Source: Granulicoccus phenolivorans DSM 17626 = NBRC 107789 = JCM 15570 (GTDB taxonomy: Bacteria > Actinomycetota > Actinomycetes > Propionibacteriales > Propionibacteriaceae). From it: a stretch of 64,000 bases of DNA. Shown here piece after piece: positions 1 to 11,400 of this stretch. The notes below the pieces were generated by a model. It was not told the DNA's origin. It saw only the letters and a list, made by a program, of their open reading frames with translations, and searched no databases. The stretch lies in the NCBI RefSeq assembly GCF_000423085.1, contig NZ_AUHH01000018.1, positions 17,161 to 81,160 of the forward strand, written 5' to 3'. Position 1 is the first letter of the stretch. The number at the start of each line of letters is the position of its first letter. A program made the position numbers and the translations under genes.

Positions 1-789
1 CCACTGATGCTGACCCAGTTCGTCGGCGGCGCGCACAACGACGCGGCGATGCTGGCGCTGGTCCTGGCCGCGTTCTACGTGGCCCGGCGCTGGCAGGCGC
101 AGTGGGTCGGGATCGTCGGCTCGATGGCCCTGATCGGGCTGGCCGCCGGATTCAAGCAGACCGCGGTGATCGCCGCGGTCGGGGTCGCGCTGGTCACGCT
201 CACCGACCGGCAGCGGCGTACCTGGTCCTGGCCGCGGATCGGCCTGCGGGTGCTGCTCTGCGGCGCGATCGGCGGCGCGGTCTTCCTGGGGACCTCCTTT
301 GCCACCGGGCTCGGGTTGGGCTGGCTGAACCCCACGGCGGGCAACCCGAACGGGGTCATCTCGCATGCGCCGCTCAGTTGGATCCGCCAGTTGCTGGTAC
401 GCACCCTGGGGCTGCCGGCCGGCGGTGTCGACCCGGTGATCACGGTGGTCAGTGCGGTGTTGTTCCTGGCCGCGGCGGTGTGGCTGCTGCGCCGGTTCGG
501 CCGATCGCGTCCGGTGCTCGCCACGGCGTGGATCCTGATCGCCTTCGCGCTCACCGGGGCAGCCCTGCAACCGTGGTACGTGCTGTGGGGTGCGGCGCTG
601 CTGCCGCTGTGCCGGATTCCGGCGCGCACCGCCCGGATCTGCGTGGCGATGATCGGCGCACTGCTGCTGTCGTGCGTCCTGCAGGAACAGTGGCCGCCGA
701 CGATCACCGCCCCGTTGTCGATGGTGCTGGCTGCGGTCTGGTTCCGGTGGGGGCGGCTGGGTCCCCCGGTGGCCCCGCGTCCGGCTTGA
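1..789 (+). CDS. C-terminal part of a polytopic MptA/MptB-like mannosyltransferase (partial)
   Basis: The reading frame is open to the window edge, so only the C-terminal ~263 residues are visible. It is strongly hydrophobic with several membrane segments and carries the loop GGAHNDA near its start, a signature of the actinobacterial polyprenol-phosphomannose-dependent alpha-1,6-mannosyltransferases MptA/MptB (GT-C fold). Those enzymes extend lipomannan/lipoarabinomannan-type glycans on the outer face of the membrane. The next gene on the same strand begins 43 nt after the stop. The family call rests on the HNDA loop and topology; another GT-C/GT87 enzyme remains possible, and the substrate cannot be read from the sequence. 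Confidence 0.62.
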   Translation, partial: PLMLTQFVGGAHNDAAMLALVLAAFYVARRWQAQWVGIVGSMALIGLAAGFKQTAVIAAVGVALVTLTDRQRRTWSWPRIGLRVLLCGAIGGAVFLGTSFATGLGLGWLNPTAGNPNGVISHAPLSWIRQLLVRTLGLPAGGVDPVITVVSAVLFLAAAVWLLRRFGRSRPVLATAWILIAFALTGAALQPWYVLWGAALLPLCRIPARTARICVAMIGALLLSCVLQEQWPPTITAPLSMVLAAVWFRWGRLGPPVAPRPA

Positions 790-832
790 ATCACGCCTCG
801 GCCGGGGGCGGCTGCGTGCTAGGTTGACCGCC

Positions 833-2533
<1,701 letters not shown>

Positions 2534-2546
2534 ACGCCGGCCACCG

Positions 2547-3212
2547 GTGACTAAAGTGACTGGTGTGATTGCTGAGAATGCCCGGTCGCTGTATGAGGTC
2601 ATCAACTCTCGCCGGGACACCCGCCGGGAGTTCACCGGCGAGCCGCTCGCCGAGGACGTACTCCAACGGCTGCTCTCCGCGGCCCATGCGGCCCCCTCGG
2701 TCGGGATGTCCCAGCCCTGGGACTTCATCGTGGTACGCGATCCGGGCACGCTGAACGCGTTCGCCGAACACGTCGCCCACGAGCGGGACACCTATGCCGC
2801 GACCCTCACCGGGGAGCGTGCCGAGACTTTCGCCCGGATCAAGATCGAGGGCATCCGGGAATCCGGGTTGGGCCTGGTCGTCGGCTACGACCCCACTCGC
2901 GGCGGCCCGAACGTGCTCGGCCGGCACGCGATCGCCGATGCCGGGCTGTTCTCGGTGGTGTGCGCCATTCAGAACCTGTGGCTCGCGGCCACCGCGGAAG
3001 GCCTCGGGGTCGGCTGGGTGTCGTTCTACCGGGAGCAGACGCTGGCGTCGCTGGTCGGCCTGCCCGCACCGGTCCGTCCGGTGGCCTGGCTCTGCCTGGG
3101 CGCCGTATCGACGCTGCCGGACGTCCCCGACCTGGAGCGCTACGGGTGGCGGCACCGCTCACCACTGGCCGGCGTGGTGCATCGGGAACGCTACTCCCCG
3201 CGGCCGAACTGA
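2547..3212 (+). CDS. bluB: 5,6-dimethylbenzimidazole synthase (BluB, nitroreductase fold)
   Basis: BluB cannibalises FMN with oxygen to make 5,6-dimethylbenzimidazole, the lower ligand of cobalamin. The 221-residue protein has the BluB-type nitroreductase sequence: INSRRDTRREF near the N terminus (FMN contacts), AAPSVGMSQPWDFIVV, and the conserved helix TAEGLGVGWVSFY. The frame has GTG starts at 2547 and 2556; neither has a strong ribosome-binding site. It follows glnS by 13 nt, so it may be cotranscribed. A B12-dependent mutase (IcmF) is encoded 5 kb downstream, a sensible metabolic partner. No cobalamin riboswitch fits in the short upstream gap. Confidence 0.9.
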   Translation: MTKVTGVIAENARSLYEVINSRRDTRREFTGEPLAEDVLQRLLSAAHAAPSVGMSQPWDFIVVRDPGTLNAFAEHVAHERDTYAATLTGERAETFARIKIEGIRESGLGLVVGYDPTRGGPNVLGRHAIADAGLFSVVCAIQNLWLAATAEGLGVGWVSFYREQTLASLVGLPAPVRPVAWLCLGAVSTLPDVPDLERYGWRHRSPLAGVVHRERYSPRPN

Positions 3213-3219
3213 GCCCGGC

Positions 3220-3993
3220 TCAGCCGAACCGAACCCCGGCGTGCATCTCCCAGACCAGCACCTCGGCCGGTTCGAGAGCGGTGACCCGCTGCCCGCCGGT
3301 GGCGGTGAAGCGGACCGCGTCGCCGGTGCCCAGGCGGCCGGCCCCCTCCAGGTCGACGCTGCCCCGCGGGATGAACAGATGCAGGTAGGGCGCCGCGGGC
3401 AGTTCGACCGATTCCCCCGGCTGCAGCCGGGCGGCGTGCAGGGCGGCGTACTCGTTCTTGATCCGAATCGCGGCGGCGTCGGCGTACTGGGGCATGCCGG
3501 TGGCGATGGTGGCGAACTTGCCGGCCAGGTCCGCGGGAGCGACCTCGACCTGTTCGTAGCCGGGGGTGATCCCGGACTCATCGGGGATCACCCACATCTG
3601 AATGAAGTGCACCGGATCCTCGTGCTTGTCCCGGGTCGGGTCGGCGCGCCAGGAGTCGTTCTTCTCCGAGTGCATGATTCCGGTGCCGGCGCTCATCCGC
3701 TGGGCCAGGCCGGGATAGATGATTCCGTTGTTGCCCTCGGAATCCTGGTGGACCAGGGAGCCCTGGATCACCCAGGTGACGATCTCCATGTCCCGGTGCG
3801 GATGGGTCTCGAAGCCGGTGCCGGGTGCCACGATGTCGTCGTTGTTCACCAGCAGCAGGCCGTGGTGGGTGTTGCGCGGGTCGTGGTGCTGGCCGAAGGA
3901 GAAGGAATGGTGGGAGTCCAGCCAGTCGATCTTGGTGGCGAACCGGTCGGCGGCGCGGCGGATGTCGACGCCTGGGGTGATCTCGGTGGTCAT
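3220..3993 (-). CDS. Pirin family bicupin protein
   Basis: A 257-residue cytoplasmic protein with the pirin N-terminal cupin: HPHRDMEIVTWVIQG near residue 60, then HQDSEGN and MSAGTGIMHSEKN, which hold the three His and one Glu metal ligands known in the family. The second cupin (residues ~150-257) includes YLHLFIPRG. Some pirins are quercetin 2,3-dioxygenases and others are redox-sensing cofactors; the sequence does not say which applies. It is convergent with bluB (7 nt gap). A palindromic AGTTGAACT and a plausible -10 (TATTCT) lie just upstream. Confidence 0.9.
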   Translation of the reverse strand: MTTEITPGVDIRRAADRFATKIDWLDSHHSFSFGQHHDPRNTHHGLLLVNNDDIVAPGTGFETHPHRDMEIVTWVIQGSLVHQDSEGNNGIIYPGLAQRMSAGTGIMHSEKNDSWRADPTRDKHEDPVHFIQMWVIPDESGITPGYEQVEVAPADLAGKFATIATGMPQYADAAAIRIKNEYAALHAARLQPGESVELPAAPYLHLFIPRGSVDLEGAGRLGTGDAVRFTATGGQRVTALEPAEVLVWEMHAGVRFG

Positions 3994-4020
3994 GGGAATC
4001 CTCTCGCCCGATCTGCAACC

Positions 4021-4034
4021 AGAATAGTTGAACT
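4021..4034 (-). promoter_or_regulatory. Putative promoter/operator of the pirin gene
   Basis: On the minus strand TATTCT (4026-4021) sits about 28 nt upstream of the pirin start and could be a -10 element. It abuts the near-palindrome AGTTGAACT (4026-4034). The AGTTGA half-site also occurs as a perfect palindrome upstream of the FMN reductase gene at 37.05 kb, so both flavin/redox genes could share a regulator. This is inferred from two sites only. Confidence 0.3.
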
Positions 4035-4069
4035 CTAAATCATTTACCAGACACTGACCCAGGAACGAC

Positions 4070-4107
4070 GACGGGCCCCGCCCTGCCGGCGCGGGGCGGG
4101 ACCCGTC
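4070..4107 (-). terminator. Stem-loop terminator after the LGFP/NodB deacetylase gene
   Basis: Arms 4070-4083 and 4094-4107 form a 14-bp GC-rich stem with one G-U type mismatch around a 10-nt loop. It lies 24 nt beyond the stop of the deacetylase gene read on the minus strand. No clear T-run follows, which is common for actinobacterial terminators. Confidence 0.6.
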
Positions 4108-4131
4108 GAGCGGGCCGAGCCCGGGCGGGGT

Positions 4132-5514
4132 TCAGCGTTGGGTGTAGACCCGGCCGGGCACCGGGGAGCCGAGCAGTTCGGAGACGGTGACCAGCGTGTA
4201 GCCCTGGCCCTGCAGATCGTCGACGATGCCCGGCACGGCGTCGACGGTGGTCGAGTGGATGTCGTGCATCAGCACGATCGAACCATTGCGGGTGTCCCGG
4301 TTCACCACGGCGCGAACGGCAGCGGCATTGCGGGACTGCCAGTCGAGGGTATCCACGCTCCACAGGATCACCGCTTCGCCGGACTCCCCCGCGATCCGGT
4401 CGACCGTCGAGTTGCGCGCGCCGTAGGGCGGCCGGAACAGGGTCGATCGGGCCCCGGTGGTGCTCTGGATCAGGTCATGGTTCCCGGCGATCTCCTGGCG
4501 GATCTGCGACTCGCTCAGCCCGGGCAGGCTCGGGTGGGTCAGGGTGTGGTTGGCGATCTCCATCCCGGGAGTGTTCACGATCTGCCGAGCCACCCCGGGA
4601 TAGTTGCGCAGGCCGGCGCCCTGGGTGAAGAAGGTGGCCCGGGCCCCCTTGCTGGTCAGGGTGTTCAGCAGCCGCTGCGTGTAGGGCCCGGGTCCGTCGT
4701 CGAAGGTCAGCGCGACGCACTTGTCGACCGAGCAGTCGACCCGGTTCCAGTACCGGACGCGGTAGGAGCCGTTCTCGATCCGGATCTGGCCGTGTTCGAA
4801 GTCCTGGGCCCAGCCACCGGAGATGGTGTATTCATCGCTGGTCGGCCCGCCCAGATCGCCCAGCTCCCAGTTGTGGCGGGCGTACTCCATCATGATCCCG
4901 CCCCACACCATGTGGGCGCCGAGGTCGCCGCGGTAGTAGATCGAGCCCCCGGCGAAGTTCTGTACGTAGTGGTTCCACTGGGTCTGGAACTCATCGGTGA
5001 CCGGGGCGCCGAGGCGGCCGCGCTCCCAGCCCAACTGGCCGTACTTGGTGCGGATCGCGCCCCAGACGGTATGGCCGCCGTACCACGGGTGCCAGAAGAT
5101 GTTGCCTCCGGCGAAGTCCTGTACCCAGGCGCTGTTGCCGCCCTCGAACTCGTCGGTGACCGGGATGCCCAGGCGTCCGTTCTCCCAGCCGGTGGCACCG
5201 AACTTGTCCCGGATGCCGCCCCAGACCTGATGCGCGCCGACCGATCGGTTGTAGTAGATCTCGCCGTGCTCGAAGCGCTGCAGCCAGGTGTCGGCGTTCA
5301 ACTGAACCTCGTCGGCCAGCGGGAGGCCGAGCCGGCCGGATTCGCCCCCGACCGAGCGGTACTTGTCGCCGATCCCTCCGGTCACCGTCACCGCGTACGC
5401 CGGGGCGCCGGCCAGTACCAGAGTGAGCGTCACCAGCAGGATGCACAGGGCACGCACTCGGGACCGGGTTCCGCGCTGCACCGATCCCACCTCGGAGTTC
5501 GGGGATGTGGACAT
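4132..5514 (-). CDS. Secreted LGFP-repeat polysaccharide (peptidoglycan) deacetylase
   Basis: A 460-residue exported protein. Residues ~20-41 form a signal peptide ending APAYA. Residues ~45-245 hold about four LGFP repeats (GRLGLPLADE, GRLGIPVTDE, GRLGAPVTDE, GDLGGPTSDE), modules thought to anchor proteins in the actinobacterial wall or bind glycans. The C-terminal NodB domain has the full set of CE4 motifs: TFDDGP (catalytic Asp and metal Asp), NHTLTH (metal His pair), RPPYG, DTLDW and LMHD. It probably removes N-acetyl groups from peptidoglycan or another wall glycan outside the cell. It is flanked by hairpins and is probably monocistronic. Confidence 0.9.
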   Translation of the reverse strand: MSTSPNSEVGSVQRGTRSRVRALCILLVTLTLVLAGAPAYAVTVTGGIGDKYRSVGGESGRLGLPLADEVQLNADTWLQRFEHGEIYYNRSVGAHQVWGGIRDKFGATGWENGRLGIPVTDEFEGGNSAWVQDFAGGNIFWHPWYGGHTVWGAIRTKYGQLGWERGRLGAPVTDEFQTQWNHYVQNFAGGSIYYRGDLGAHMVWGGIMMEYARHNWELGDLGGPTSDEYTISGGWAQDFEHGQIRIENGSYRVRYWNRVDCSVDKCVALTFDDGPGPYTQRLLNTLTSKGARATFFTQGAGLRNYPGVARQIVNTPGMEIANHTLTHPSLPGLSESQIRQEIAGNHDLIQSTTGARSTLFRPPYGARNSTVDRIAGESGEAVILWSVDTLDWQSRNAAAVRAVVNRDTRNGSIVLMHDIHSTTVDAVPGIVDDLQGQGYTLVTVSELLGSPVPGRVYTQR

Positions 5515-5629
5515 GGCTGCCTCCGACGAGGTTGTGGGGTCAATTCTCTCACTGACAGTCTGGGGCCGCGATCACCCGGCGGACCTGCGACACGCACGGC
5601 CTGCCCGCGACCCCGGAGGTGACAATAGC

Positions 5630-5667
5630 GAACGGCTCGCTCCGACGAAGGTCGGAGCGAGCCGTTC
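5630..5667 (-). terminator. Perfect 17-bp terminator hairpin after the GH114-like gene
   Basis: Arms 5630-5646 and 5651-5667 are perfectly complementary over 17 bp around a GAAG tetraloop. The hairpin begins 10 nt past the stop of the GH114-like gene on the minus strand, so it should end that transcript before the next minus-strand gene. Confidence 0.85.
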
Positions 5668-5676
5668 AGCGCGGAA

Positions 5677-6576
5677 TCAGCAGGCCACTCGATACGCGTC
5701 GAGGCTCCAGTGCTTGATCACCGTCGACATGCCGTCCGGGCGGCCGGGGCACACCGAAGCCCGGTCCCCTTCGTACTCGATGTTGAAGACCGCCTTGCCG
5801 GAAGCGAGGAAATCGTTGTACGCGTCGCACTCGTTGTACGCGCCGCACTCCTCGTTCACCGCGAAGTCGACAACACTGCCCAGTTGCGGCAGCTGCTCGA
5901 CATCGTTCTTCAGGCCGATGGCCAGACCGCGGTCGTGGGCGGCCCCTGCCAGCGCGATCTGGTAGTTGATCTGGGCCTGCTTGCTGATCCGGAACCCGGT
6001 GTTCTGACTCCACCCGTCGGTGTTGTCGGGATCCACCGCGTCGAACCCCTTCTGGGCGCAGACGTCCATGCGCGCGCTCATGATCGGCAGCAGGACATCG
6101 ATCCGGTTCACATCGAGCCAGTTCTCGCCGTCCCAGCCGTCCAGCGGCTTGCCGATCACCGAGCGGGGGAACTTGCTCTTGTCCGAGCGCCAGTTCTCAT
6201 AGGCGCCGGCGTTGATGTAGCACACGGTCCGCACGCCGCGCGCCTTGAGCTGCGCGACCTGGGCGGCTGTGGTGTCCTCCCCGTCGAGCAGGTAGACATC
6301 CACCGGCAGGGAGAGGTCGAGCCGCCCGCTGTACTGGATCTGAAAACTGGAGCCTTGTTCGGGCACCCACTTGGGTCCGGCGGCATGGGCTGGGGACACG
6401 GCGAGACCTCCGACCAGCGCGAGACCGGCCAACAGGGCCAGGACCACGCGGATCACCCGGGACCCGGCGCTCCGGCGAGCAGCGGGAGACCGGTCGAGTC
6501 GCGCCGACGGGAGTGGCCCGTCGGCATTTCTGAGAGTAATGAAGGAATTCTCATAGATTTTCTTCACGGTTGCCAT
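5677..6576 (-). CDS. Secreted endo-alpha-1,4-polygalactosaminidase-like glycosidase (GH114)
   Basis: About 299 residues. A hydrophobic export signal follows a basic stretch (RRSAGSRVIRVVLALLAG) and ends SPAHA, so the mature enzyme starts near residue 66 with a TIM-barrel of the GH114 type: VDVYLLDGED, TVCYINAGAYENWR, FPRSVIGKPLDGW, GFDAVDPDNTDGW and GLKNDVEQ, with the family's acidic residues present. Characterised members cleave galactosamine-containing polysaccharides. The ~25 residues before the signal are unusual and encoded by AT-richer DNA, so the true start may be an internal GTG. A strong terminator follows. The natural substrate is unknown. Confidence 0.8.
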   Translation of the reverse strand: MATVKKIYENSFITLRNADGPLPSARLDRSPAARRSAGSRVIRVVLALLAGLALVGGLAVSPAHAAGPKWVPEQGSSFQIQYSGRLDLSLPVDVYLLDGEDTTAAQVAQLKARGVRTVCYINAGAYENWRSDKSKFPRSVIGKPLDGWDGENWLDVNRIDVLLPIMSARMDVCAQKGFDAVDPDNTDGWSQNTGFRISKQAQINYQIALAGAAHDRGLAIGLKNDVEQLPQLGSVVDFAVNEECGAYNECDAYNDFLASGKAVFNIEYEGDRASVCPGRPDGMSTVIKHWSLDAYRVAC

Positions 6577-6822
6577 TCAAGCACTGATGCGGCGCCAGCG
6601 CACTATCTCCCGCCCATCAATTTGAGGCCATCGGCGTGTTGCCCAAAGATTCTCCTGAGTCGTGTGCTGTCACGCACGTATCAGAAGGCCCACGAGCCTC
6701 CGGCGCCGAGCGGAGCGGGATCGGGCTGAGCCGACCCGCGGAGAGCTGAGAGAGGCCGGCGGTTACAGTGCGGTGACTGCCCTGTCGCCCAATCTGCCCG
6801 ACCCAAAACACCAGGAGCGCCC

Positions 6823-7887
6823 GTGTCCGATCAGCCCATCGTCCTGGTGACCGGTTCCGGCGGCGTGATCGGCGGCAACGTCATCGAGCACTTCGTCGGC
6901 CGGGGCATCACCACCCGCGGCGTCAGCCGGCGCCAACCCGACCGCACCCCGGGTTGGACCCATGTGGCGGCCGACCTGCTCGATCCCGCCGGCACCCGGC
7001 AGGCCTTCGGCCAGGTGGCCGACACCACCCGGCTGGTGTTCGGCGCCTATATCGAGAAGAGCGACCCCGGCGAGCAGATCGCGGTCAATGTGGCCCTGCT
7101 CGAGAACACCCTCGATGCGCTCCGGGCGGTCGGCGCTCCGCTGCGGCACGTCACGCTGTACCAGGGGATGAAGTTCTACGGCGCCCATCTGGGCGGGTTC
7201 AAGACCCCGACCCATGAGAAGGACTCCCGGCTGATCGTGCCGAACTTCTACTACGACCAGGAGGATCTCCTCCGCGCCCGGGCGGCGGCCGACGGGTACG
7301 CGTTCACCATCTTCCGACCGGAAGGGGTGATGGGCTACGCCAAGGGCACGCCGATGAACCTGCTGATGGTCCTGGCCGCCTACGTCGCGATCACCCGGAA
7401 GCTGGGTATCTCCCTGCGCTACCCGGGGAACCGGCAGGCGTACGACGGGGTGCTCTACCAGATGTCCGACGCGGCCCTGCTGGCCCGGGCCACCGATTGG
7501 GCGGCCACCGCGCCGGCCGCCGCCGGGGAGGCGTTCAACCTGACCAACGGCGACGTGATCCGGTGGCGGCACGTCTTCGAGGCCCTGGCCGAGCACTACG
7601 GGCTGAAGCTGGAGGAGCCGCAGCCGTTCACCCTGGCCGAGCAGATGCCCCAGTACGCCGGCCTGTGGGACGAGATCGTGGCCGAGCACAACCTCGAGCC
7701 GACGCCGTGGGCGACCCTGGTGGACTGGCACTTCGGCGACGCCATTCTCGGCTCCACCTCCGACAACGTCAGTTCCACGATCAAGGTACGCAAGGCCGGA
7801 TTCCACGACTGCTACGACACCATCGAACGCACCCTGGAACTCCTCGACGAGCTGGCCGAGCGGAAGATCGTCCCCCCGGCGCGCTGA
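6823..7887 (+). CDS. PRISE-type short-chain reductase (progesterone 5-beta-reductase/iridoid synthase-like SDR)
   Basis: A 354-residue atypical extended SDR. The nucleotide-binding loop is VTGSGGVIGGNV. The segment NFYYDQEDLL carries the Tyr that replaces the usual YxxxK catalytic pair in PRISE enzymes, and MKFYGAH holds the conserved Lys. Members reduce activated C=C bonds of enones, or act as NAD-dependent sugar/aldehyde reductases; the substrate here is unknown. The GTG start at 6823 matches the family N terminus. The MarR gene follows after 26 nt and is probably cotranscribed. Confidence 0.82.
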   Translation: MSDQPIVLVTGSGGVIGGNVIEHFVGRGITTRGVSRRQPDRTPGWTHVAADLLDPAGTRQAFGQVADTTRLVFGAYIEKSDPGEQIAVNVALLENTLDALRAVGAPLRHVTLYQGMKFYGAHLGGFKTPTHEKDSRLIVPNFYYDQEDLLRARAAADGYAFTIFRPEGVMGYAKGTPMNLLMVLAAYVAITRKLGISLRYPGNRQAYDGVLYQMSDAALLARATDWAATAPAAAGEAFNLTNGDVIRWRHVFEALAEHYGLKLEEPQPFTLAEQMPQYAGLWDEIVAEHNLEPTPWATLVDWHFGDAILGSTSDNVSSTIKVRKAGFHDCYDTIERTLELLDELAERKIVPPAR

Positions 7888-7913
7888 CCCGCCACGCGAA
7901 GGCGTACTGAGCC

Positions 7914-8402
7914 ATGACCCGCGATCCGATCCAGGAGGCGCACCGGCAGTGGGTGGCCCACGGCTGGACCGACGCCGCCGACGGCATGGCGATGGTGACC
8001 TCGGTCGTGCGGGCCCAACAGTTGCTGATGGAGCGCATCGATGCGGTACTGCGTCCGCGCGGGCTCACCTTCGCCCGCTACGAAGTACTCCGCCTGCTCT
8101 CCTTCACCCGGGCGGGTGCGCTGCCGATGTCGCGCCTGGGGTCCCTGCTCCAGGTCCACCCGACCAGCGTGACCAGCGCGGTGACCCGACTGGTCACCCA
8201 GGGCTATGTCGAGCGGGTCCGCGGCGACGACCGGCGGGTCGTGCTGGCGGTGCTCACCGATCCCGGCCGGCGCGCGGTCGAAGAAGCCACCCGGGCTCTG
8301 AATGCCGATGTCTTCGAGTCTCCCGGCCTGCCCGGCCCGGCCGTCCGCGACCTGACCGAACGCCTCACCGACCTGCGCACCGGCCTCGGAGACCCACGCT
8401 GA
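7914..8402 (+). CDS. MarR family transcriptional regulator
   Basis: A 162-residue winged-helix regulator. The HTH lies around residues 60-95 (MSRLGSLLQVHPTSVTSAVTRL) with the wing RVRGDDRRVVL, and dimerisation helices flank it. MarR proteins are ligand-responsive dimers, usually repressors, that bind short palindromes. A perfect 18-bp palindrome lies 40 nt downstream, in front of icmF, making that promoter the most obvious candidate target, although this pairing is inference. Confidence 0.9.
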   Translation: MTRDPIQEAHRQWVAHGWTDAADGMAMVTSVVRAQQLLMERIDAVLRPRGLTFARYEVLRLLSFTRAGALPMSRLGSLLQVHPTSVTSAVTRLVTQGYVERVRGDDRRVVLAVLTDPGRRAVEEATRALNADVFESPGLPGPAVRDLTERLTDLRTGLGDPR

Positions 8403-8441
8403 GGACGCCACCTTTCGCCGAGGATCGGCCCTGGTGGGATT

Positions 8442-8459
8442 TACTAGGATGTCCTAGTA
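8442..8459. promoter_or_regulatory. Perfect 18-bp palindromic operator overlapping the icmF promoter
   Basis: TACTAGGA-TG-TCCTAGTA is a perfect inverted repeat with 8-bp arms. It ends 7 nt before the GTG start of icmF, and TAGGAT within it could be a -10 element. This implies a very short leader without a Shine-Dalgarno sequence, and a bound protein would block RNA polymerase. The adjacent MarR or an acyl-CoA-responsive regulator could bind it. Confidence 0.7.
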
Positions 8460-8466
8460 TTTTCTT

Positions 8467-11400
8467 GTGGCCGATCTGTACACCCCGACGCACCCCATCC
8501 GCCTGGTGACCGCATCCAGCCTGTTCGACGGGCACGACGCCTCGATCAACATCATGCGGCGGATCTTCATGAGCCAGGGCGCGGAGGTGATTCACCTGGG
8601 CCACAACCGCTCGGTCCAGGAGGTCGTGGATGCCGCGATCGAGGAGGACGTGCAGGGGGTGGCGGTGTCCTCCTACCAGGGCGGCCATGTGGAGTACTTC
8701 GAGTACCTGGTGCAGCGGTTGCGCGCGGCCGGGGCCGGGCACGTCCGGGTGGTCGGCGGGGGCGGCGGAGTGATCGTGCCCGCGGAGATCGCCCGGCTGG
8801 CCCGCAGCGGGGTGCGGATCTTCTCCCCCGAGGACGGCCAGCGGATGGGGCTGGCCGCGATGGTGAACTCCGTGGTCGCCGACTGCGACTTCGACCCGTG
8901 GGCGGCCGGGCCGGTCACCGCCGCGCAGGTGCTGTCCGGACAGCGGTACGCCGTCGCCCGGGCGATCACCGGGGCCGAGGCAGGCGTCCTCACCGACAGC
9001 ATGCTGGCCGAGCTGCGGGCCGCGGCCGCGTCCCCCGGCGGCACTCCCGGGCGGGTTCCGGTGCTCGGGATCACCGGCACCGGCGGGTCGGGCAAGTCGT
9101 CGCTGACCGATGAGCTGATCCGCCGGTTCCGGGTCGACCAGCGCGACCGATTGCGGATCGGCGTCCTCGCGATCGACCCGACCCGGCGCAAGGGCGGCGG
9201 GGCCCTGCTCGGCGACCGGATCCGGGCCAACGCGCTCGACGGCGACCGGGTCTTCTTCCGCAGCCTGGCCACCCGGGGCGCCCATGAGGTCCCCGACCGG
9301 TTGGCCGACGTGGTGACGGTGCTGCAGGCGGCCGGCTACGACCTGGTGATCATCGAGACCCCCGGGATCGGCCAGGGCGACGCCGGGATCGTGCCCCTGG
9401 TCGACCACTCGCTGTACGTGATGACCCCGGAGTTCGGCGCCGCTTCGCAACTGGAGAAGATCGACATGCTCGACTTCGCCGACACCGTGGCGATCAACAA
9501 GTTCGAGCGCCGCGGGGCCCGGGACGCGCTGCGGGACGTGGGCCGCCAGTTGGTCCGCAATCGGGAGGCCTTCGGGCAGGGACCCGAGGAGATGCCGGTC
9601 TTCGGGACCAGTGCCGCGACGTTCAACGACGACGGGGTCACCGCGCTCTACCAGCACCTGCGCGACGAACTCGCCGCGGCGGGGTTGCCGGTCGAGCCGG
9701 GGGCGCTGGCACCGGTCACCGTCCGCCACTCCTCCGGGCTCCGGCCGGTGCTGCCCGCCGAGCGGGTGCGCTACCTCGCCGAGATCGCCGAAACGGTGCG
9801 GGGTTACCACGCCGACACCGAGCGCCTGGCCGAGGCCGCCCGACGGGTGCAGCGACTGTGCAGCGTCCACGACGAGCTCAGTGCCGCCGGCACCGACGCG
9901 GCCGCCGTGGCGCACCTGCTCGCCGCCGCCCGGGCCGATCTGCCCGCGGAGGTGGCCGACCAACTGGCGGCCTGGCCGGAGGTGGTGGCGGCGTACTCCG
10001 GCGACGAGCAGGTGGTGCACGTGCGCGATCGGGCGATCCGGACGACGCTGACCCGGGAGTCGCTCAGCGGCACGAAGATCCCCCGCGTCGCACTCCCCCG
10101 GTTCACCGATCACGGCGACCTGGTCTCGTTCTGGCGCCGGGAGAATCTTCCGGGCCGGTTTCCGTTCACCGCCGGGGTGTTCGCGTTCAAGCGCGACAAC
10201 GAGGATCCGGCCCGGATGTTCGCCGGCGAGGGCGACCCGGCGCGCACCAACCGCCGGTTCCGGGTGCTGTCGGAGGGCAGCGCCGCCACCCGGCTCTCCA
10301 CGGCCTTCGACTCGGTCACCCTCTACGGGCGCGACCCCGATGAGCGCCCCGACATCTACGGCAAGGTCGGCACCTCGGGAGTCTCGGTCGCCACGCTGGC
10401 CGACATGAAGGTCCTGTACGCCGGGTTCGATCTGGTCGCACCGACCACCAGCGTGTCGATGACGATCAACGGTCCCGCGCCCACGGTGCTGGCCTTCTTC
10501 CTCAATACCGCGATCGACCAGCAGGTGGACGCCTTCACCGAGCGGGAGGGTCGCGCCCCCGACGCCGCGGAGCGGGCCCGGCTCACGGCGTACGCCCTGC
10601 AGCACGTGCGCGGCACCGTCCAGGCCGACATCCTCAAGGAGGACCAGGGCCAGAACACCTGCCTGTTCTCCACCGAGTTCAGTCTGCGGATGATGGCCGA
10701 CATCCAGGAGTGGTTCATCGAGCACGGGGTGCGCAACTTCTACTCGGTGTCGATCTCGGGCTACCACATCGCCGAGGCCGGGGCGAACCCGATCAGTCAG
10801 CTCGCCTTCACCCTGGCCAACGGCTTCACCTATGTGGAGGCCTATCTCGCGCGCGGGATGGCGATCGACGACTTCGCGCCCAATCTGTCGTTCTTCTTCT
10901 CCAACGGGATGGATCCGGAGTACTCGGTGATCGGTCGGGTGGCCCGCCGGATCTGGGCGGTGACGATGAAGGAGAAGTACGGGGCCGCCGAGCGCAGTCA
11001 GAAGCTGAAATACCACGTGCAGACCAGCGGCCGGTCGCTGCACGCGCAGGAGATGACCTTCAACGACATCCGGACCACCCTGCAGGCGCTGATCGCGATC
11101 TACGACAACGCCAACAGCCTGCACACCAACGCCTACGACGAGGCCGTGACCACTCCGACCGAGGAGTCCGTCCGCCGGGCCCTGGCGATCCAGCTGATCA
11201 TCAATCGTGAGTGGGGTCTGGCGATGAACGAGAACCCGCTGCAGGGCTCGTTCATCATCGACGAACTCACCGACCTGGTCGAAGCGGCCGTGCTGGCGGA
11301 GTTCGACCGGATCAACGAGCGCGGCGGGGTGCTGGGCGCGATGGAGACCGGCTACCAGCGCGGCCGGATCCAGGACGAATCGATGAGGTACGAGCACCGC

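Noticed and set aside
2534..2546. Cobalamin riboswitch before bluB
   Set aside because: The gap between glnS and bluB is 13 nt, far too short for one.
4138..5622. Long plus-strand open frame opposite the LGFP/NodB deacetylase gene
   Set aside because: It is a GC-driven antisense frame: no domains, heavy Gly/Val/Asp composition, and it runs through a real gene's promoter and signal-peptide region.
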